Made by a program: the position numbers and the translations under genes
The notes under the pieces: model-generated
The model's database searches: none
The model's input: the letters and a program-made list of their open reading frames with translations, nothing else
Told to the model about the DNA's origin: nothing
NCBI GenBank assembly: GCA_041392165.1
Contig: JAWKMN010000010.1
Span: 23,460 to 87,459 of the forward strand
Reading direction: 5' to 3'
Length of the DNA: 64,000 bases
Source: Arenibacter sp041392165
Lineage (GTDB): Bacteria > Bacteroidota > Bacteroidia > Flavobacteriales > Flavobacteriaceae
In this document: one piece after another, positions 45,031-53,645 of the stretch
Numbering within the stretch: position 1 is the stretch's first letter
Layout of the letters: every line of letters starts with the position of its first letter

Positions 45031-46818
45031 TTATTTCTTGGAATCCGGAATAGGGGCATATTTTTGTCTTTCCACAAGATCCATATACTCATCCAAATAG
45101 CCCGTATATATTTCCCTGGGGCCTACATCGTACTTTTTGCACAACGATGCCGCAAAACCTACGGCCGCTCCCATTTGTCCGGTAGTTCTCATAACCCGAG
45201 GTCCTCCTAAACCGATATGCGAAGTACTAAAATTTCTACCGGCCATAAATAAATTGCTAATATTTTTTGAATACAGACTCCGGTAAGGGATATAATATTT
45301 AGGGGTCTTATAAAAAAGTGCCTCTGAGATAAAATCGGGATTTTTATCGTCCTCCAAAACCGTCTGATAATGCACATCCACTTCCCTGGTTTCTTCGACC
45401 ACGCCATCCGGAAAAGTACGTCCGGATTTTGCATCGTTCAATGTAAAAATATAATCCCCGACCAATCTACGGGATTCCCGCTTACCCACTAGGTAGGATA
45501 CCCATTCCAATTTACGATTGGCGTTTTCAGCTTGTTTTTTGGCATTGGCAAAAGAGCCGTAAATGGCCCGGAGCATATGGTCGCGAATTTCCTCCGCGTC
45601 ATCTATTTGATGAAGATCATTACGGCTAAATTCCCACTGCCATTCCCCTTTAACACTTGCATAATCCCCGGCCACCGACATGGCCCATGGTACCTCTGGG
45701 AAGTTGGTCTTATGCTCTGCCTCATAAGAGCGCCATAATACGGAAGAACCCATTACTGCATTATCAGGCTGTTTTGGACTCCACAATTCCCCATGCTCCT
45801 TCCACGCTTCTCCGTATTGGTCAACACTTTCCCTGCCATATGAAAATTCCGCACCGGACCAAAAACCTATCCAACCATCTCCAGTGGAATCAACAAAAAG
45901 TGGTGCCTCAAAACGAATGTGTTCCCCAGTGGCCGTTTGGCGTGCATCCACATAATTGATTTTGTTTTCAACCGCCTTGGCATCATAGGCCCTCCAATTT
46001 AAAAAGAGGGAAATATTATTATAACTTTTTACATTATTATCACGTTTTATTTGGTCTTCATGGGCTTCAGGTGAACCATTGGGGTAATGTTCCGTATCCA
46101 ACTTCTTCAATATCCGTTCAAAATTGCCATATATGCCCAAGGTATGTACCCTAATTTCACTACTGGCATTTCCTCCCAATACGGGCCGATCGTGAATCAA
46201 AGCCACCTGAAGTCCTTGCTCCGCAGCCGCAATTGCCGCTGCGCAACCAGCAATTCCGCCACCTACAACAACTAGGTCATACCCCTTTGTAACCTTGGGC
46301 ACCGAAGGCTCCATAACTACATTTTTCCTCCAAGCAGCCAACTTTTTCATAGATGAAGGCGGTTCAACATCAGAAGTGGTAAAATAAATGGCATCGCAAC
46401 GACCGTTGAAACCGCTAAGATCTACAAGTTCCACCATATTCCTTTTATCCTTAATTTGAACGGCCCCGGCAAATTCCCAGCCCCAACCGGAACGCAGCCC
46501 CAAAGTATTTTCCAATATCATATCGTTTACTTTTATTTGAAATCTACCGGGAGCTTCCCATTTCCCAGGGACCCAATTCTTGGTGCGAACCCAAACCCTA
46601 TACCTGCCATTTTTCTTAAAATCCACCTTAGTCTTCGCATTTTTTACCGGCTCCCCCATACCATGGGCCAAAAGATAGGAAGAGCCCATCTGTTCTATAA
46701 ATTGTGGGTCAACTACCCATCCGCCCGTATCATCAAAACTTTCCGCTTCTAACAGCAAATCTTGGGAGATCATAAAGTTTAGGCTAAATACGCACAAAAT
46801 AAGAACTACATATTTCAT
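45031..46818 (-). CDS. secreted FAD-dependent oxidoreductase with N-terminal jelly-roll domain
   Basis: A 595-residue exported protein (signal peptide ending near FMISQ). Residues about 22-155 form a galactose-binding-like jelly roll (LLLEAESFDDTGGW, RYRVWVRTKNWVPGKW). The FAD_oxidored domain (PF12831 type) follows, with the dinucleotide motif VVGGGIAGCAAAIAAAEQGL near residue 188 and the substrate-side stretches PVLGGNASSEIRVH, VDSTGDGWIGFWSGAEF and FMAGRNFSTSHIGLGGPRVM. The combination of a carbohydrate-binding-like module and a flavin oxidase suggests oxidation of a polysaccharide or glycoside outside the cell. First gene of a probable three-gene unit. Confidence 0.9.
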   Translation of the reverse strand: MKYVVLILCVFSLNFMISQDLLLEAESFDDTGGWVVDPQFIEQMGSSYLLAHGMGEPVKNAKTKVDFKKNGRYRVWVRTKNWVPGKWEAPGRFQIKVNDMILENTLGLRSGWGWEFAGAVQIKDKRNMVELVDLSGFNGRCDAIYFTTSDVEPPSSMKKLAAWRKNVVMEPSVPKVTKGYDLVVVGGGIAGCAAAIAAAEQGLQVALIHDRPVLGGNASSEIRVHTLGIYGNFERILKKLDTEHYPNGSPEAHEDQIKRDNNVKSYNNISLFLNWRAYDAKAVENKINYVDARQTATGEHIRFEAPLFVDSTGDGWIGFWSGAEFSYGRESVDQYGEAWKEHGELWSPKQPDNAVMGSSVLWRSYEAEHKTNFPEVPWAMSVAGDYASVKGEWQWEFSRNDLHQIDDAEEIRDHMLRAIYGSFANAKKQAENANRKLEWVSYLVGKRESRRLVGDYIFTLNDAKSGRTFPDGVVEETREVDVHYQTVLEDDKNPDFISEALFYKTPKYYIPYRSLYSKNISNLFMAGRNFSTSHIGLGGPRVMRTTGQMGAAVGFAASLCKKYDVGPREIYTGYLDEYMDLVERQKYAPIPDSKK

Positions 46819-47360
46819 CTGTTAATATTTATTGCCGCCTGTTCGGCAGACAGGTTTTTAATGGTAAGACCTGCCCGAATTCTTCGTTCAGGCAGGTTTA
46901 ATCATTCACATCATTATGACCTATTTTTAATGGAGATTCTTGAATCTTAGATATCTCCAATTCATATTAATCGGTCGGCATTAACCTTATTGTTATGGTC
47001 CATTTCTTAGTAAACTACCTCGGGGAAAGCCAGCCCGAACGGATACGGCAGGCAAGCGTCGGAGCATCTAAATCCTGATCATCGAGTAAATTATTAATAT
47101 TTTTTTAAATACCGGAATCATCCATAAGTTATGAGCATTTCAGCTTTAACAATAATTCACATATTATCTCATATTTTGACCAATAGGACAACCTTCCTTT
47201 TTGAATACAGCCCCCTTAATTACCCTGGAAAATATTGATCAAGATAACCTTGGTTGCTGTGATGCTATTCCAAGGATGCTTTCCAACGATGGCCTTTGAT
47301 ATAAATTAAAAGAGCAGATTACATATAACTGTTGAACTCCCCTTATCCATAAACTATGGA
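46819..47360. other. gene-free stretch with GGCAGG-type intergenic repeats
   Basis: About 540 bp without a gene. Two hairpin units stand at 46833-46854 (TGCCG/CGGCA, CCTG/CAGG) and 46870-46896 (CCTGCC-CGAA / TTCG-GGCAGG). At 47030-47095 a segment with CCAGCCCGAACGG...GGCAGGCAAG and CATCTAAATCCTGATCATCG resembles 23279-23352. The remainder (47096-47360) is AT-rich, with nothing recognised. Confidence 0.55.
46833..46896. repeat. double hairpin intergenic repeat
   Basis: Two adjacent inverted repeats rich in CCTGCC/GGCAGG, the second with arms CCTGCC (46870-46875) and GGCAGG (46891-46896) enclosing CGAA/TTCG pairing. It lies 15 bp upstream of the FAD oxidoreductase start on the minus strand, so it is part of that gene's leader. 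Confidence 0.55.
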
Positions 47361-48677
47361 TCATACGGGCAATTGCCAGCCGTTGTGGTAATGGGCATTT
47401 ATCAATTCATTTGAAGCATCATCCGAAAATTTACCGGCAGTATTATCCCAATAGATTCTGTTGCCCGTCTTAAAGGCTATATTGCCCATATGGCAAACCA
47501 AAGCTGCATCATACCCCACTCTTAATGGCGCCTTTAATTTTGAACCATCCCTGGATTTTACCGCTTCTATAAAATTCAAAGTATGTTTATCCAGTCCGTT
47601 ACCTCGATTTTTTTGTACTGGTATGCTTTGCATCTTATCCTTTTCTGCTATAACCTCCCAACCTTTACGATCCAAAACAAGGGTTCCGTTATTACCTATA
47701 AACGAAATACCATGATTGCGTCCGTAATTGCCATTATCTATTCCGGTAGCGTGTTCCCATAAAATGGAAAAGCCATCATACTCATAAACGGTCTGCAAAG
47801 TATCCGGTGTTTCTGATGCGTCGTTGGGATAGGCAAACTTACCTCCTAGGGCCATTACCGATTTTGGCGTGTTGGCCTTCATTCCATAAAGCGCATAATC
47901 CATTAAATGTACGCCCCAATCTGTCATTAATCCCCCTGCATAATCCCAATACCATCTAAAATTAAAATGAAACCTGTTGGCATTGAAAGGTCTTTGGGGA
48001 GCAGGCCCCAACCACATATCATAATCCACTCCAACAGGGGCAACAGTATCCGATAAAACAGGAATAGACCCCATCCAACCCTGATAGGCCCATGCCTTTG
48101 CCAAACGAATTTCCCCCAACTTTCCGGAATGGACAAAGTCTATGGCGTCCACAAAATGGGGCTGACTCCTTTGCCATTGGCCAATTTGCACCATTCTATC
48201 ACTGGCCTGTACGGAATTTAGCATAAGGTTACATTCCTCTATGGAATTGGCCAAAGGTTTTTCACAATATACATCCTTGCCGGCTTTAACGGCATCGGAA
48301 AGCTGTAAGCAGTGCCAATGATCGGGAGTTCCAATAATTACTACATCTATGTCCTTATCCTCCAATAATTTCCTATAGTCCTTGTACCACTTCGGCTTTT
48401 TTATTCCTGCCTTTTCCAAATCGGCCGTTCTCCTTTTTAAAACACTATCATCTACATCGCATAGAGCCACAATTTGGGTTTCACTCATTTTTAACATAGA
48501 AGTCAAATCGCTAAAGCCCATACCATTACAGCCTATTAGTCCTATCCCAATTTTATCGTTTGGACTAATATACCCCCTCATAGAAGCCAAAAGCTCCATT
48601 GGGAATAAAAAGGCCGCTCCGGTTCCCATGGCCAACCAGGAGCTCTTTTTTATAAATTTTCTTCTGTTCTGAAACAT
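47361..48677 (-). CDS. Tat-exported Gfo/Idh/MocA family oxidoreductase
   Basis: A 438-residue oxidoreductase with a twin-arginine-type signal (NRRKFIKKSSWLAMGTGAAF), so exported folded with its NAD(P). The Rossmann motif is IGIGLIGCNGMGFSDL and the catalytic EKP is present in DVYCEKPLANSIEECN. The stretch WYWDYAGGLMTDWGVHLMD with the conserved Asp/His marks the exported Bacteroidota/Planctomycetota branch, several of which act as glycosidases or dehydrogenases on glycans. It stands upstream of the FAD oxidoreductase but is separated from it by 542 bp of repeats. Confidence 0.92.
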   Translation of the reverse strand: MFQNRRKFIKKSSWLAMGTGAAFLFPMELLASMRGYISPNDKIGIGLIGCNGMGFSDLTSMLKMSETQIVALCDVDDSVLKRRTADLEKAGIKKPKWYKDYRKLLEDKDIDVVIIGTPDHWHCLQLSDAVKAGKDVYCEKPLANSIEECNLMLNSVQASDRMVQIGQWQRSQPHFVDAIDFVHSGKLGEIRLAKAWAYQGWMGSIPVLSDTVAPVGVDYDMWLGPAPQRPFNANRFHFNFRWYWDYAGGLMTDWGVHLMDYALYGMKANTPKSVMALGGKFAYPNDASETPDTLQTVYEYDGFSILWEHATGIDNGNYGRNHGISFIGNNGTLVLDRKGWEVIAEKDKMQSIPVQKNRGNGLDKHTLNFIEAVKSRDGSKLKAPLRVGYDAALVCHMGNIAFKTGNRIYWDNTAGKFSDDASNELINAHYHNGWQLPV

Positions 48678-48724
48678 AGGGTTATAGATTATAACAAGTC
48701 CTTAATGTACAAAATTATTGGAAT

Positions 48725-48758
48725 AAAAAAAGCACCAACTTAGGGTTGGTGCTTTTTT
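48725..48758 (-). terminator. intrinsic terminator of the yajC transcript
   Basis: A 14-bp stem (48726-48739 with 48745-48758) with a 5-base loop. A runs on one side and T runs on the other make it work on both strands. It lies 20 bp after the yajC stop. Confidence 0.85.
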
Positions 48759-48776
48759 AAATCGGTCAGGGAAAAA

Positions 48777-49064
48777 TTATTTTTTTTCCGGCGTATTTAC
48801 TTTTTTGCTCATTTCCATGGATATGGCGGTACGGTCAAATTTTATTTTCCCGGCCATAGTTTCAATCACGCAAGAAAAATCATTATCATTTAAATCTACA
48901 ATTTTTCCGTGCATACCACTTTTGGTAACCACTTTATCTCCCCTTTTTAATTCTTCGGTAAATTTCTTCTCTTGTTTCTGACGTTTTCTTTGCGGTGCGA
49001 TCATAAAAAAGTAGACCACTACAAACATTAATATCAGCGGAAGATATGGATATTGTTCTAACAT
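48777..49064 (-). CDS. yajC: preprotein translocase subunit YajC
   Basis: A 95-residue inner-membrane protein with one N-terminal helix (PLILMFVVVYFFMIAP) and a small soluble domain with ELKRGDKVVTKSGMHGKI, the family signature. YajC associates with SecDF and assists protein export. It follows a DUF1573 gene by 12 bp in a layout common among Bacteroidota, and a strong terminator ends the unit. Confidence 0.95.
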   Translation of the reverse strand: MLEQYPYLPLILMFVVVYFFMIAPQRKRQKQEKKFTEELKRGDKVVTKSGMHGKIVDLNDNDFSCVIETMAGKIKFDRTAISMEMSKKVNTPEKK

Positions 49065-49076
49065 AATTTTATGTAC

Positions 49077-49550
49077 TTATTTTACAGGACCTACGGGGCC
49101 CGCTCCTTTTGGTGTTACAAATGCCTTTATTCTAAGAGTTTCGGTTCCTTTACTGGTATTGGCGGTAACAGTTATGTTCTTGGTCACCTGATTTTGTCCA
49201 GAACCGTTAAACTTCACCAACAACTCCCCCTTTTCACCAGGCGCTATTGGAGTATTTTTAGGATATTCCGGAATAGTGCAACCACAGCTGCTTTTTGCAT
49301 CGGTAATGATCAATGGGGCATCACCGGTATTGGTAAATGTAAAAATAGTTTCCTGCGGAGCATTTTGTTCAATAGATCCAAAATCGTGTTCCACTTTATC
49401 AAATTCCATAACAGGGAGACTTTTTGCCGCTGCATCCCTTTCGGCAGCAACTTCTACATTGGAGGCTTCAATTTTACTGGAGGCCTTTTCCTTACAGGAA
49501 GAGAAGGCAAGAACAGCAATAAAACTTAAGGTCAAGAATATTCTTTTCAT
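49077..49550 (-). CDS. DUF1573 domain lipoprotein
   Basis: A 157-residue lipoprotein (lipobox AFSSC, Cys19) with a single immunoglobulin-like DUF1573 domain. Family features are DFGSIEQNAPQETIFTFTNTG, SSCGCTIPEYP with its conserved CGC, and the closing VTKNITVTANTSKGTETL. The family is abundant in Bacteroidota and of unknown role. It is read from a promoter at the end of nusB together with yajC. Confidence 0.92.
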   Translation of the reverse strand: MKRIFLTLSFIAVLAFSSCKEKASSKIEASNVEVAAERDAAAKSLPVMEFDKVEHDFGSIEQNAPQETIFTFTNTGDAPLIITDAKSSCGCTIPEYPKNTPIAPGEKGELLVKFNGSGQNQVTKNITVTANTSKGTETLRIKAFVTPKGAGPVGPVK

Positions 49551-49660
49551 CTGTTTATATTAATTGTTTTTAAAAGGTTCCATATAATTTGACATTAATG
49601 ATCTTGGTAGATTTCAAGAATTAACACGGCCAATTACATCCCTAATAATTTATATTTGGG

Positions 49661-49690
49661 CAAAATTAAGGAATAATTGTTTATAACAAA
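49661..49690 (-). promoter_or_regulatory. promoter of the DUF1573-yajC unit
   Basis: On the minus strand TTTG (49687-49690), an 18-bp spacer and TAATTTTG (49661-49668) form a full Bacteroidota promoter. The -33 box lies inside the last codons of nusB, which ends at 49681. The leader to the DUF1573 start would be about 105 bases. Confidence 0.65.
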
Positions 49691-50628
49691 CCCCTACCTA
49701 CTTTTTTTAGCTTACCTTCCTCCTTATATTCCTTCACCAGCTTATCCAATATCCCATTTATGAATATACTGCTCTTGGGGGTGGAGTATTCCTTGGCAAT
49801 TTCCAAAAACTCGTTTATGGTAACCCTTTCCGGTATGGATGGAAAATTAAGCAATTCACAAATGGCCATTTTTAAAAGGATGGCATCAATATCCGCAATT
49901 CGATCCTTATCCCAATTAGGCGTTTTGCCTTCAATCTCCTTTTCCAATTTGGAATTGTTCAACAAAGTTTTTGTAAGAAGCCTATTGGCATATACCATAT
50001 CGTCATCATCTTTAAAGAGAGGTGGTAAAAAATAAGAGGGAACAGTATTTTCCTTAACCTTTTTAAACTGCTTTAGAAGAAAGGTATTTACAATGGGGAT
50101 ATCATCCACCCAGGTCAATTTGTCATCCTCAAAATAATCGTAAATCTTTTCATTGGGCGCAATGATATCCCTAAACAAATCGATGATCAGTTTTTTATCC
50201 TCCTCATAACTGGTAGCAGCATTGGACATGTATTTGGCATATATATCACTTTCCATAACCTCATTGTAAATTATCCTGATGTACTCTTCGTTCAAGTACC
50301 AGTTGTTGAGTTTTCTTTTGGACAACTCATCCTTTATCATCTTGTTTTCGGCGATTTGCTGTAACAGCTTATTGCCAAGAAATTTTTCCTTATTGGGATA
50401 GGAATCCGTGTTGTTTTTTAGATATTTTTTAGAGGATAGGCTGATCTGATTCTCCGCTCTTTCGTACAACTCTATGAAAAGACTCAGCATTAAGAGGTAA
50501 AGTGTGTACATGTTCTCTATGCTTACTTTTAAAAATTTCTCTTGTTTTTCAAGGGAATCATCCTTCGATTGTGTCAATGCATAGATACATTGCATAACTT
50601 TAACCCTAATGTGCCTTCTTGTAAGCAT
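49681..50628 (-). CDS. nusB: transcription antitermination protein NusB, long Bacteroidota form
   Basis: A 315-residue NusB. The normal NusB (about 140 residues) is covered by the start (MLTRRHIRVKVMQCIYAL) and the C-terminal domain (about 185-305). The latter has DRIADIDAILLKMAICELLNFPSIPERVTINEFLEIAKEYST and FINGILDKLVKEY. The middle is the long insert typical of this phylum. NusB binds boxA RNA with NusE to prevent premature termination in rRNA operons. Divergent from an ABC exporter gene. Confidence 0.93.
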   Translation of the reverse strand: MLTRRHIRVKVMQCIYALTQSKDDSLEKQEKFLKVSIENMYTLYLLMLSLFIELYERAENQISLSSKKYLKNNTDSYPNKEKFLGNKLLQQIAENKMIKDELSKRKLNNWYLNEEYIRIIYNEVMESDIYAKYMSNAATSYEEDKKLIIDLFRDIIAPNEKIYDYFEDDKLTWVDDIPIVNTFLLKQFKKVKENTVPSYFLPPLFKDDDDMVYANRLLTKTLLNNSKLEKEIEGKTPNWDKDRIADIDAILLKMAICELLNFPSIPERVTINEFLEIAKEYSTPKSSIFINGILDKLVKEYKEEGKLKKVGRGLL

Positions 50629-50665
50629 TTTTAAAGAACTTTAATAAGATAAATAAATTCGGGTA

Positions 50666-50673
50666 CAAAAATA
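50666..50673 (-). promoter_or_regulatory. -7 element of nusB
   Basis: TATTTTTG on the minus strand fits TAnnTTTG and lies 37 bp before the nusB start. The neighbouring upstream sequence is occupied by a perfect palindrome (50673-50693) in the place of the promoter spacer. Confidence 0.5.
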
Positions 50674-50693
50674 GGATTATATTTTATAATCCT
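50673..50693. promoter_or_regulatory. palindrome AGGATTATA-TTT-TATAATCCT in the nusB/ABC control region
   Basis: Perfect 9-bp arms around three bases. It touches the nusB -7 box and covers the spacer toward its -33 region, while lying 40 bp upstream of the ABC exporter -33 box. The position fits a repressor site for nusB. Confidence 0.4.
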
Positions 50694-50732
50694 AACTACC
50701 TTTATGGGTATTATCTTATGTGTTTTATAACA

Positions 50733-50761
50733 TTTGGTTTAGATCCAAAAAACTATCTTTG
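50733..50761 (+). promoter_or_regulatory. promoter of the ABC exporter gene
   Basis: TTTG (50733-50736), a 17-bp spacer and TATCTTTG (50754-50761): a full Bacteroidota promoter. Transcription would begin near 50768, which excludes the in-frame start at 50718 and fixes the ATG at 50805. Confidence 0.7.
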
Positions 50762-50804
50762 CGGAATTGGAATCCAAATTCCTGCAATTTCTGTTTCATA
50801 TCCA

Positions 50805-52559
50805 ATGAAAGAACTTCAACATCTCAATAAGTATTTTAGGAAGTACCGATTTAAACTCCTTGTTGGCATATTGATTACCATGATAGCCCGTATATTTCAA
50901 TTGGTCATGCCTTCTTATGTAAAAAAATCAATTGAAGTGGTTGAAGGCTTTATCGGTAACGATATTCTAAAAGCCGAAGCCAGGGAAATGCTATTTGAAT
51001 ATATTTTGATAATAGTTGGAGCAGCCTTGTTATCGGGTTTTTTTACTTTTCTGATGAGGCAGACGATTATTAATGTTTCCCGTTACATTGAATATGATCT
51101 AAAGAATGAGGTATTTGACCATTACCAACTATTGAGCCTTAATTTTTATAAAAAAAACAGGACGGGAGATTTAATGAACAGGATCAGCGAAGATGTAAAT
51201 CAGGTAAGATTGTATGGTGGACCGGCCATTATGTACGGAATCCAAACCCTCACACTTTTTGTTTGCCTGGTCCCGCTGATGTTTATAAAAGCCCCTGTAC
51301 TGGCGCTCTATGCCTTGTTGCCATTACCCATTCTTTCTGTATTGATCTATCAGATCAGTAAAATAATCCATAATCGCAGTACCATCGTACAAGAGTTTTT
51401 ATCTACCCTATCCACTTTTAGCCAAGAGTCCTTTTCAGGAATTTCGGTTATAAAGGCATATGCCCTGGAACCCAAGATAAATAATGAATTACAAAATCTG
51501 GCATTGGACGGAAAAAACAAAAGCATGGATCTGGCCAAGGTAAATGCCTGGTTTTTTCCATTGATGATCCTATTGATCGGAATCAGCAATATATTCGTCA
51601 TCTACGTTGGCGGCAAGCAATATATAGATGGGGAGATAGCGTCTATCGGCATCATCGCCGAGTTCATTCTATATGTAAACATGCTCACCTGGCCGGTAGC
51701 CGTTGTGGGCTGGGTTACCTCCATTGTGCAGCGGGCGGAAGCCTCCCAAAAGAGGATAAATGAATTTTTAAAGGAAGAACCCAATATAAAAAGTACGGTC
51801 CAGGAAAAAACCCCTATAAAAGGAAAAATCGAATTTAAAAATGTAACCTTCACCTACGAGGATACCAATATTACTGCCCTAAACAACATTTCCTTTACCA
51901 TAAACAAGGGCGAGACGGTGGCCATATTGGGAAAAACAGGATCCGGAAAATCGACCATATTGGATCTAATTGCCCGTCTGTACGATATAGACTCCGGAGA
52001 AATCCTGATAGATGATATCCCCATTAAGCAACTAAATCTGCAAAGTCTGCGACAATCCATAGGAGCAGTGCCCCAGGATGCTTTCCTTTTTTCCGATACC
52101 ATAAAGAACAATATTAAATTTGGAAAGGAAAACTCAACGGACGATGAAATTATTGCCGTAGCCAAGAAAGCAGTGGTGCATGAAAATATTATGGGCTTTA
52201 ACAAGCAGTATGAAACTATTTTGGGAGAAAGAGGCATCACCCTGAGCGGGGGACAAAAACAACGGGTTTCCATTGCACGCGCCCTCCTCAAGGATCCCCG
52301 GATCTACCTCTTTGACGATTGTCTTTCTGCAGTTGATACCGAAACGGAAGAGGAGATTTTGAACCAACTAAAAAAGGAATCCAAAAACAAGACTACCCTC
52401 ATTGTAAGCCACAGGGTTTCATCAGCTAAAAACGCGGACAAAATTTTAGTTTTGGAAGATGGAAAATTAATACAGCAAGGCACACATGAAGAATTAAATT
52501 CCGTAACCGGATACTACAAAGAGCTTTACATGCACCAACTTTCTGAGAAAGAAAAATAG
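50805..52559 (+). CDS. ABC transporter, fused permease and ATPase (MsbA/MdlB type)
   Basis: A 584-residue half-transporter that works as a dimer in the inner membrane. Six helices occupy about residues 18-300. The ATPase domain follows: Walker A GKTGSGKST, Q loop SIGAVPQDAFLFS, signature LSGGQKQRVSIARAL, Walker B YLFDDCLSAVD and the switch histidine in LIVSHRVSS. Such exporters move lipids, peptides or drugs outward. The frame is open 29 codons further upstream, but a complete promoter lies within that part. It is divergent from nusB and followed by a DUF3276 gene. Confidence 0.93.
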   Translation: MKELQHLNKYFRKYRFKLLVGILITMIARIFQLVMPSYVKKSIEVVEGFIGNDILKAEAREMLFEYILIIVGAALLSGFFTFLMRQTIINVSRYIEYDLKNEVFDHYQLLSLNFYKKNRTGDLMNRISEDVNQVRLYGGPAIMYGIQTLTLFVCLVPLMFIKAPVLALYALLPLPILSVLIYQISKIIHNRSTIVQEFLSTLSTFSQESFSGISVIKAYALEPKINNELQNLALDGKNKSMDLAKVNAWFFPLMILLIGISNIFVIYVGGKQYIDGEIASIGIIAEFILYVNMLTWPVAVVGWVTSIVQRAEASQKRINEFLKEEPNIKSTVQEKTPIKGKIEFKNVTFTYEDTNITALNNISFTINKGETVAILGKTGSGKSTILDLIARLYDIDSGEILIDDIPIKQLNLQSLRQSIGAVPQDAFLFSDTIKNNIKFGKENSTDDEIIAVAKKAVVHENIMGFNKQYETILGERGITLSGGQKQRVSIARALLKDPRIYLFDDCLSAVDTETEEEILNQLKKESKNKTTLIVSHRVSSAKNADKILVLEDGKLIQQGTHEELNSVTGYYKELYMHQLSEKEK

Positions 52560-52639
52560 AAAAATGTTGTTATATTAGGTTTTTTTTTTCACTTTTGACA
52601 GATATATACCTATGAAAAATTAACTATACACAAGACGAA

Positions 52640-53011
52640 ATGAGCGATAAAGATTTAATGGACCAAGAAGAAATTTATTCAAAAGTTTTAAGAGCAGGAA
52701 GAAGAACTTATTTTTTCGATGTTAGAAGCACAAAGGCAGGAGATTATTACCTAACGGTTACAGAAAGTAAAAAGTTCACCCATGATGACGGTTCTTTTCA
52801 TTATAAAAAACACAAAATTTATTTATACAAAGAAGACTTTACCGCCTTTAAGGAGAATTTGGATGAGATGATGGATTACATTATCGATGAAAAAGGTGAA
52901 GAGGTTATTTCCGAACGTCACCAAAAAGATTTTAAAAAGGAAGATGCCGAGGAAAATGGATCCATCAGTTCTACGGATAGTTTTACAGACGTAAGCTTTG
53001 ACGATATTTGA
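52640..53011 (+). CDS. DUF3276 / PUR-alpha-like nucleic-acid-binding protein
   Basis: A 123-residue cytoplasmic protein with the PUR fold: EEIYSKVLRAGRRTYFFDVR and YYLTVTESKK followed by KHKIYLYKEDFTAFKENLDE. PUR-alpha relatives from Borrelia and Bacteroidota bind single-stranded DNA or RNA. The last 25 residues are an acidic, Ser-rich tail. It is monocistronic or read through from the exporter 80 bp upstream, and is closed by a strong terminator. Confidence 0.9.
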   Translation: MSDKDLMDQEEIYSKVLRAGRRTYFFDVRSTKAGDYYLTVTESKKFTHDDGSFHYKKHKIYLYKEDFTAFKENLDEMMDYIIDEKGEEVISERHQKDFKKEDAEENGSISSTDSFTDVSFDDI

Positions 53012-53034
53012 TCGGTCTCCTTTCGTAAAAATAC

Positions 53035-53068
53035 AACGGTCCCTAAAAATAGGGGCCGTTTTTATTTT
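53035..53068 (+). terminator. intrinsic terminator of the DUF3276 gene
   Basis: A 10-bp stem with one G-U pair (53035-53044 with 53051-53060), a 6-base loop and a T-rich tail to 53068. It lies 23 bp after the stop. Confidence 0.85.
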
Positions 53069-53136
53069 AACCACATTTAACCTAGTGGGCGATTATTGTT
53101 CAGTAAAGCATCTATGAGTCTTATCCAAGGGAGTAA

Positions 53137-53475
53137 TTATGAAATTTTAAGTCCGTTGTCCACTTCGGCTTCCGGGCTCAGCAATATAACATCGGAACCA
53201 TCAACAGCCCCTAAGATTAGACATTCACTCATAAAATTTGCTATTTGTTTTTTTGGAAAGTTGACCACTGCAATTACCTGCCTTCCCAAAAGTTCTTCTT
53301 TGGAATAACGCTGTGTAATTTGTGCCGAAGTTTTCCTAACCCCTATCTGCTTTCCAAAATCGACATGTAACCGATAGGCGGGTTTTCTAGCTTCGGGGAA
53401 ATCCTTTATTTCAATAATGGTACCCACCCGCATATCTATTTTGGAAAAATCTGTCCAACTAATAATTTCGTTCAT
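53137..53475 (-). CDS. csaA: tRNA-binding domain protein (CsaA-like)
   Basis: A 112-residue protein that is only the OB-fold tRNA-binding domain: FSKIDMRVGTIIEIKDFPEA, YRLHVDFG, TSAQITQRYS, GRQVIAVVNFPKKQI and FMSECLILGA. B. subtilis CsaA, of the same length, was described as an export chaperone; the fold binds the elbow of tRNA. It has no neighbours on its strand. Confidence 0.93.
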   Translation of the reverse strand: MNEIISWTDFSKIDMRVGTIIEIKDFPEARKPAYRLHVDFGKQIGVRKTSAQITQRYSKEELLGRQVIAVVNFPKKQIANFMSECLILGAVDGSDVILLSPEAEVDNGLKIS

Positions 53476-53606
53476 CCAATAATTTTAGGTTTATCAACTA
53501 TTTGGCCCTCTATACAACTTCGGGTACATTGACCTTATTTTACAATTTCTGTTTTAATCCTACATAACTAATTCCCGATCTGCCTATAGGTATCAAGCAT
53601 TTCCTA

Positions 53607-53614
53607 TAACTTTG
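53607..53614 (+). promoter_or_regulatory. -7 element of the thioredoxin-family gene
   Basis: TAACTTTG fits TAnnTTTG and lies 31 bp before the ATG at 53646. No clear -33 box. Confidence 0.45.
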
Positions 53615-53645
53615 TACAAAATCTATTTCTTTTAACAATACAATC

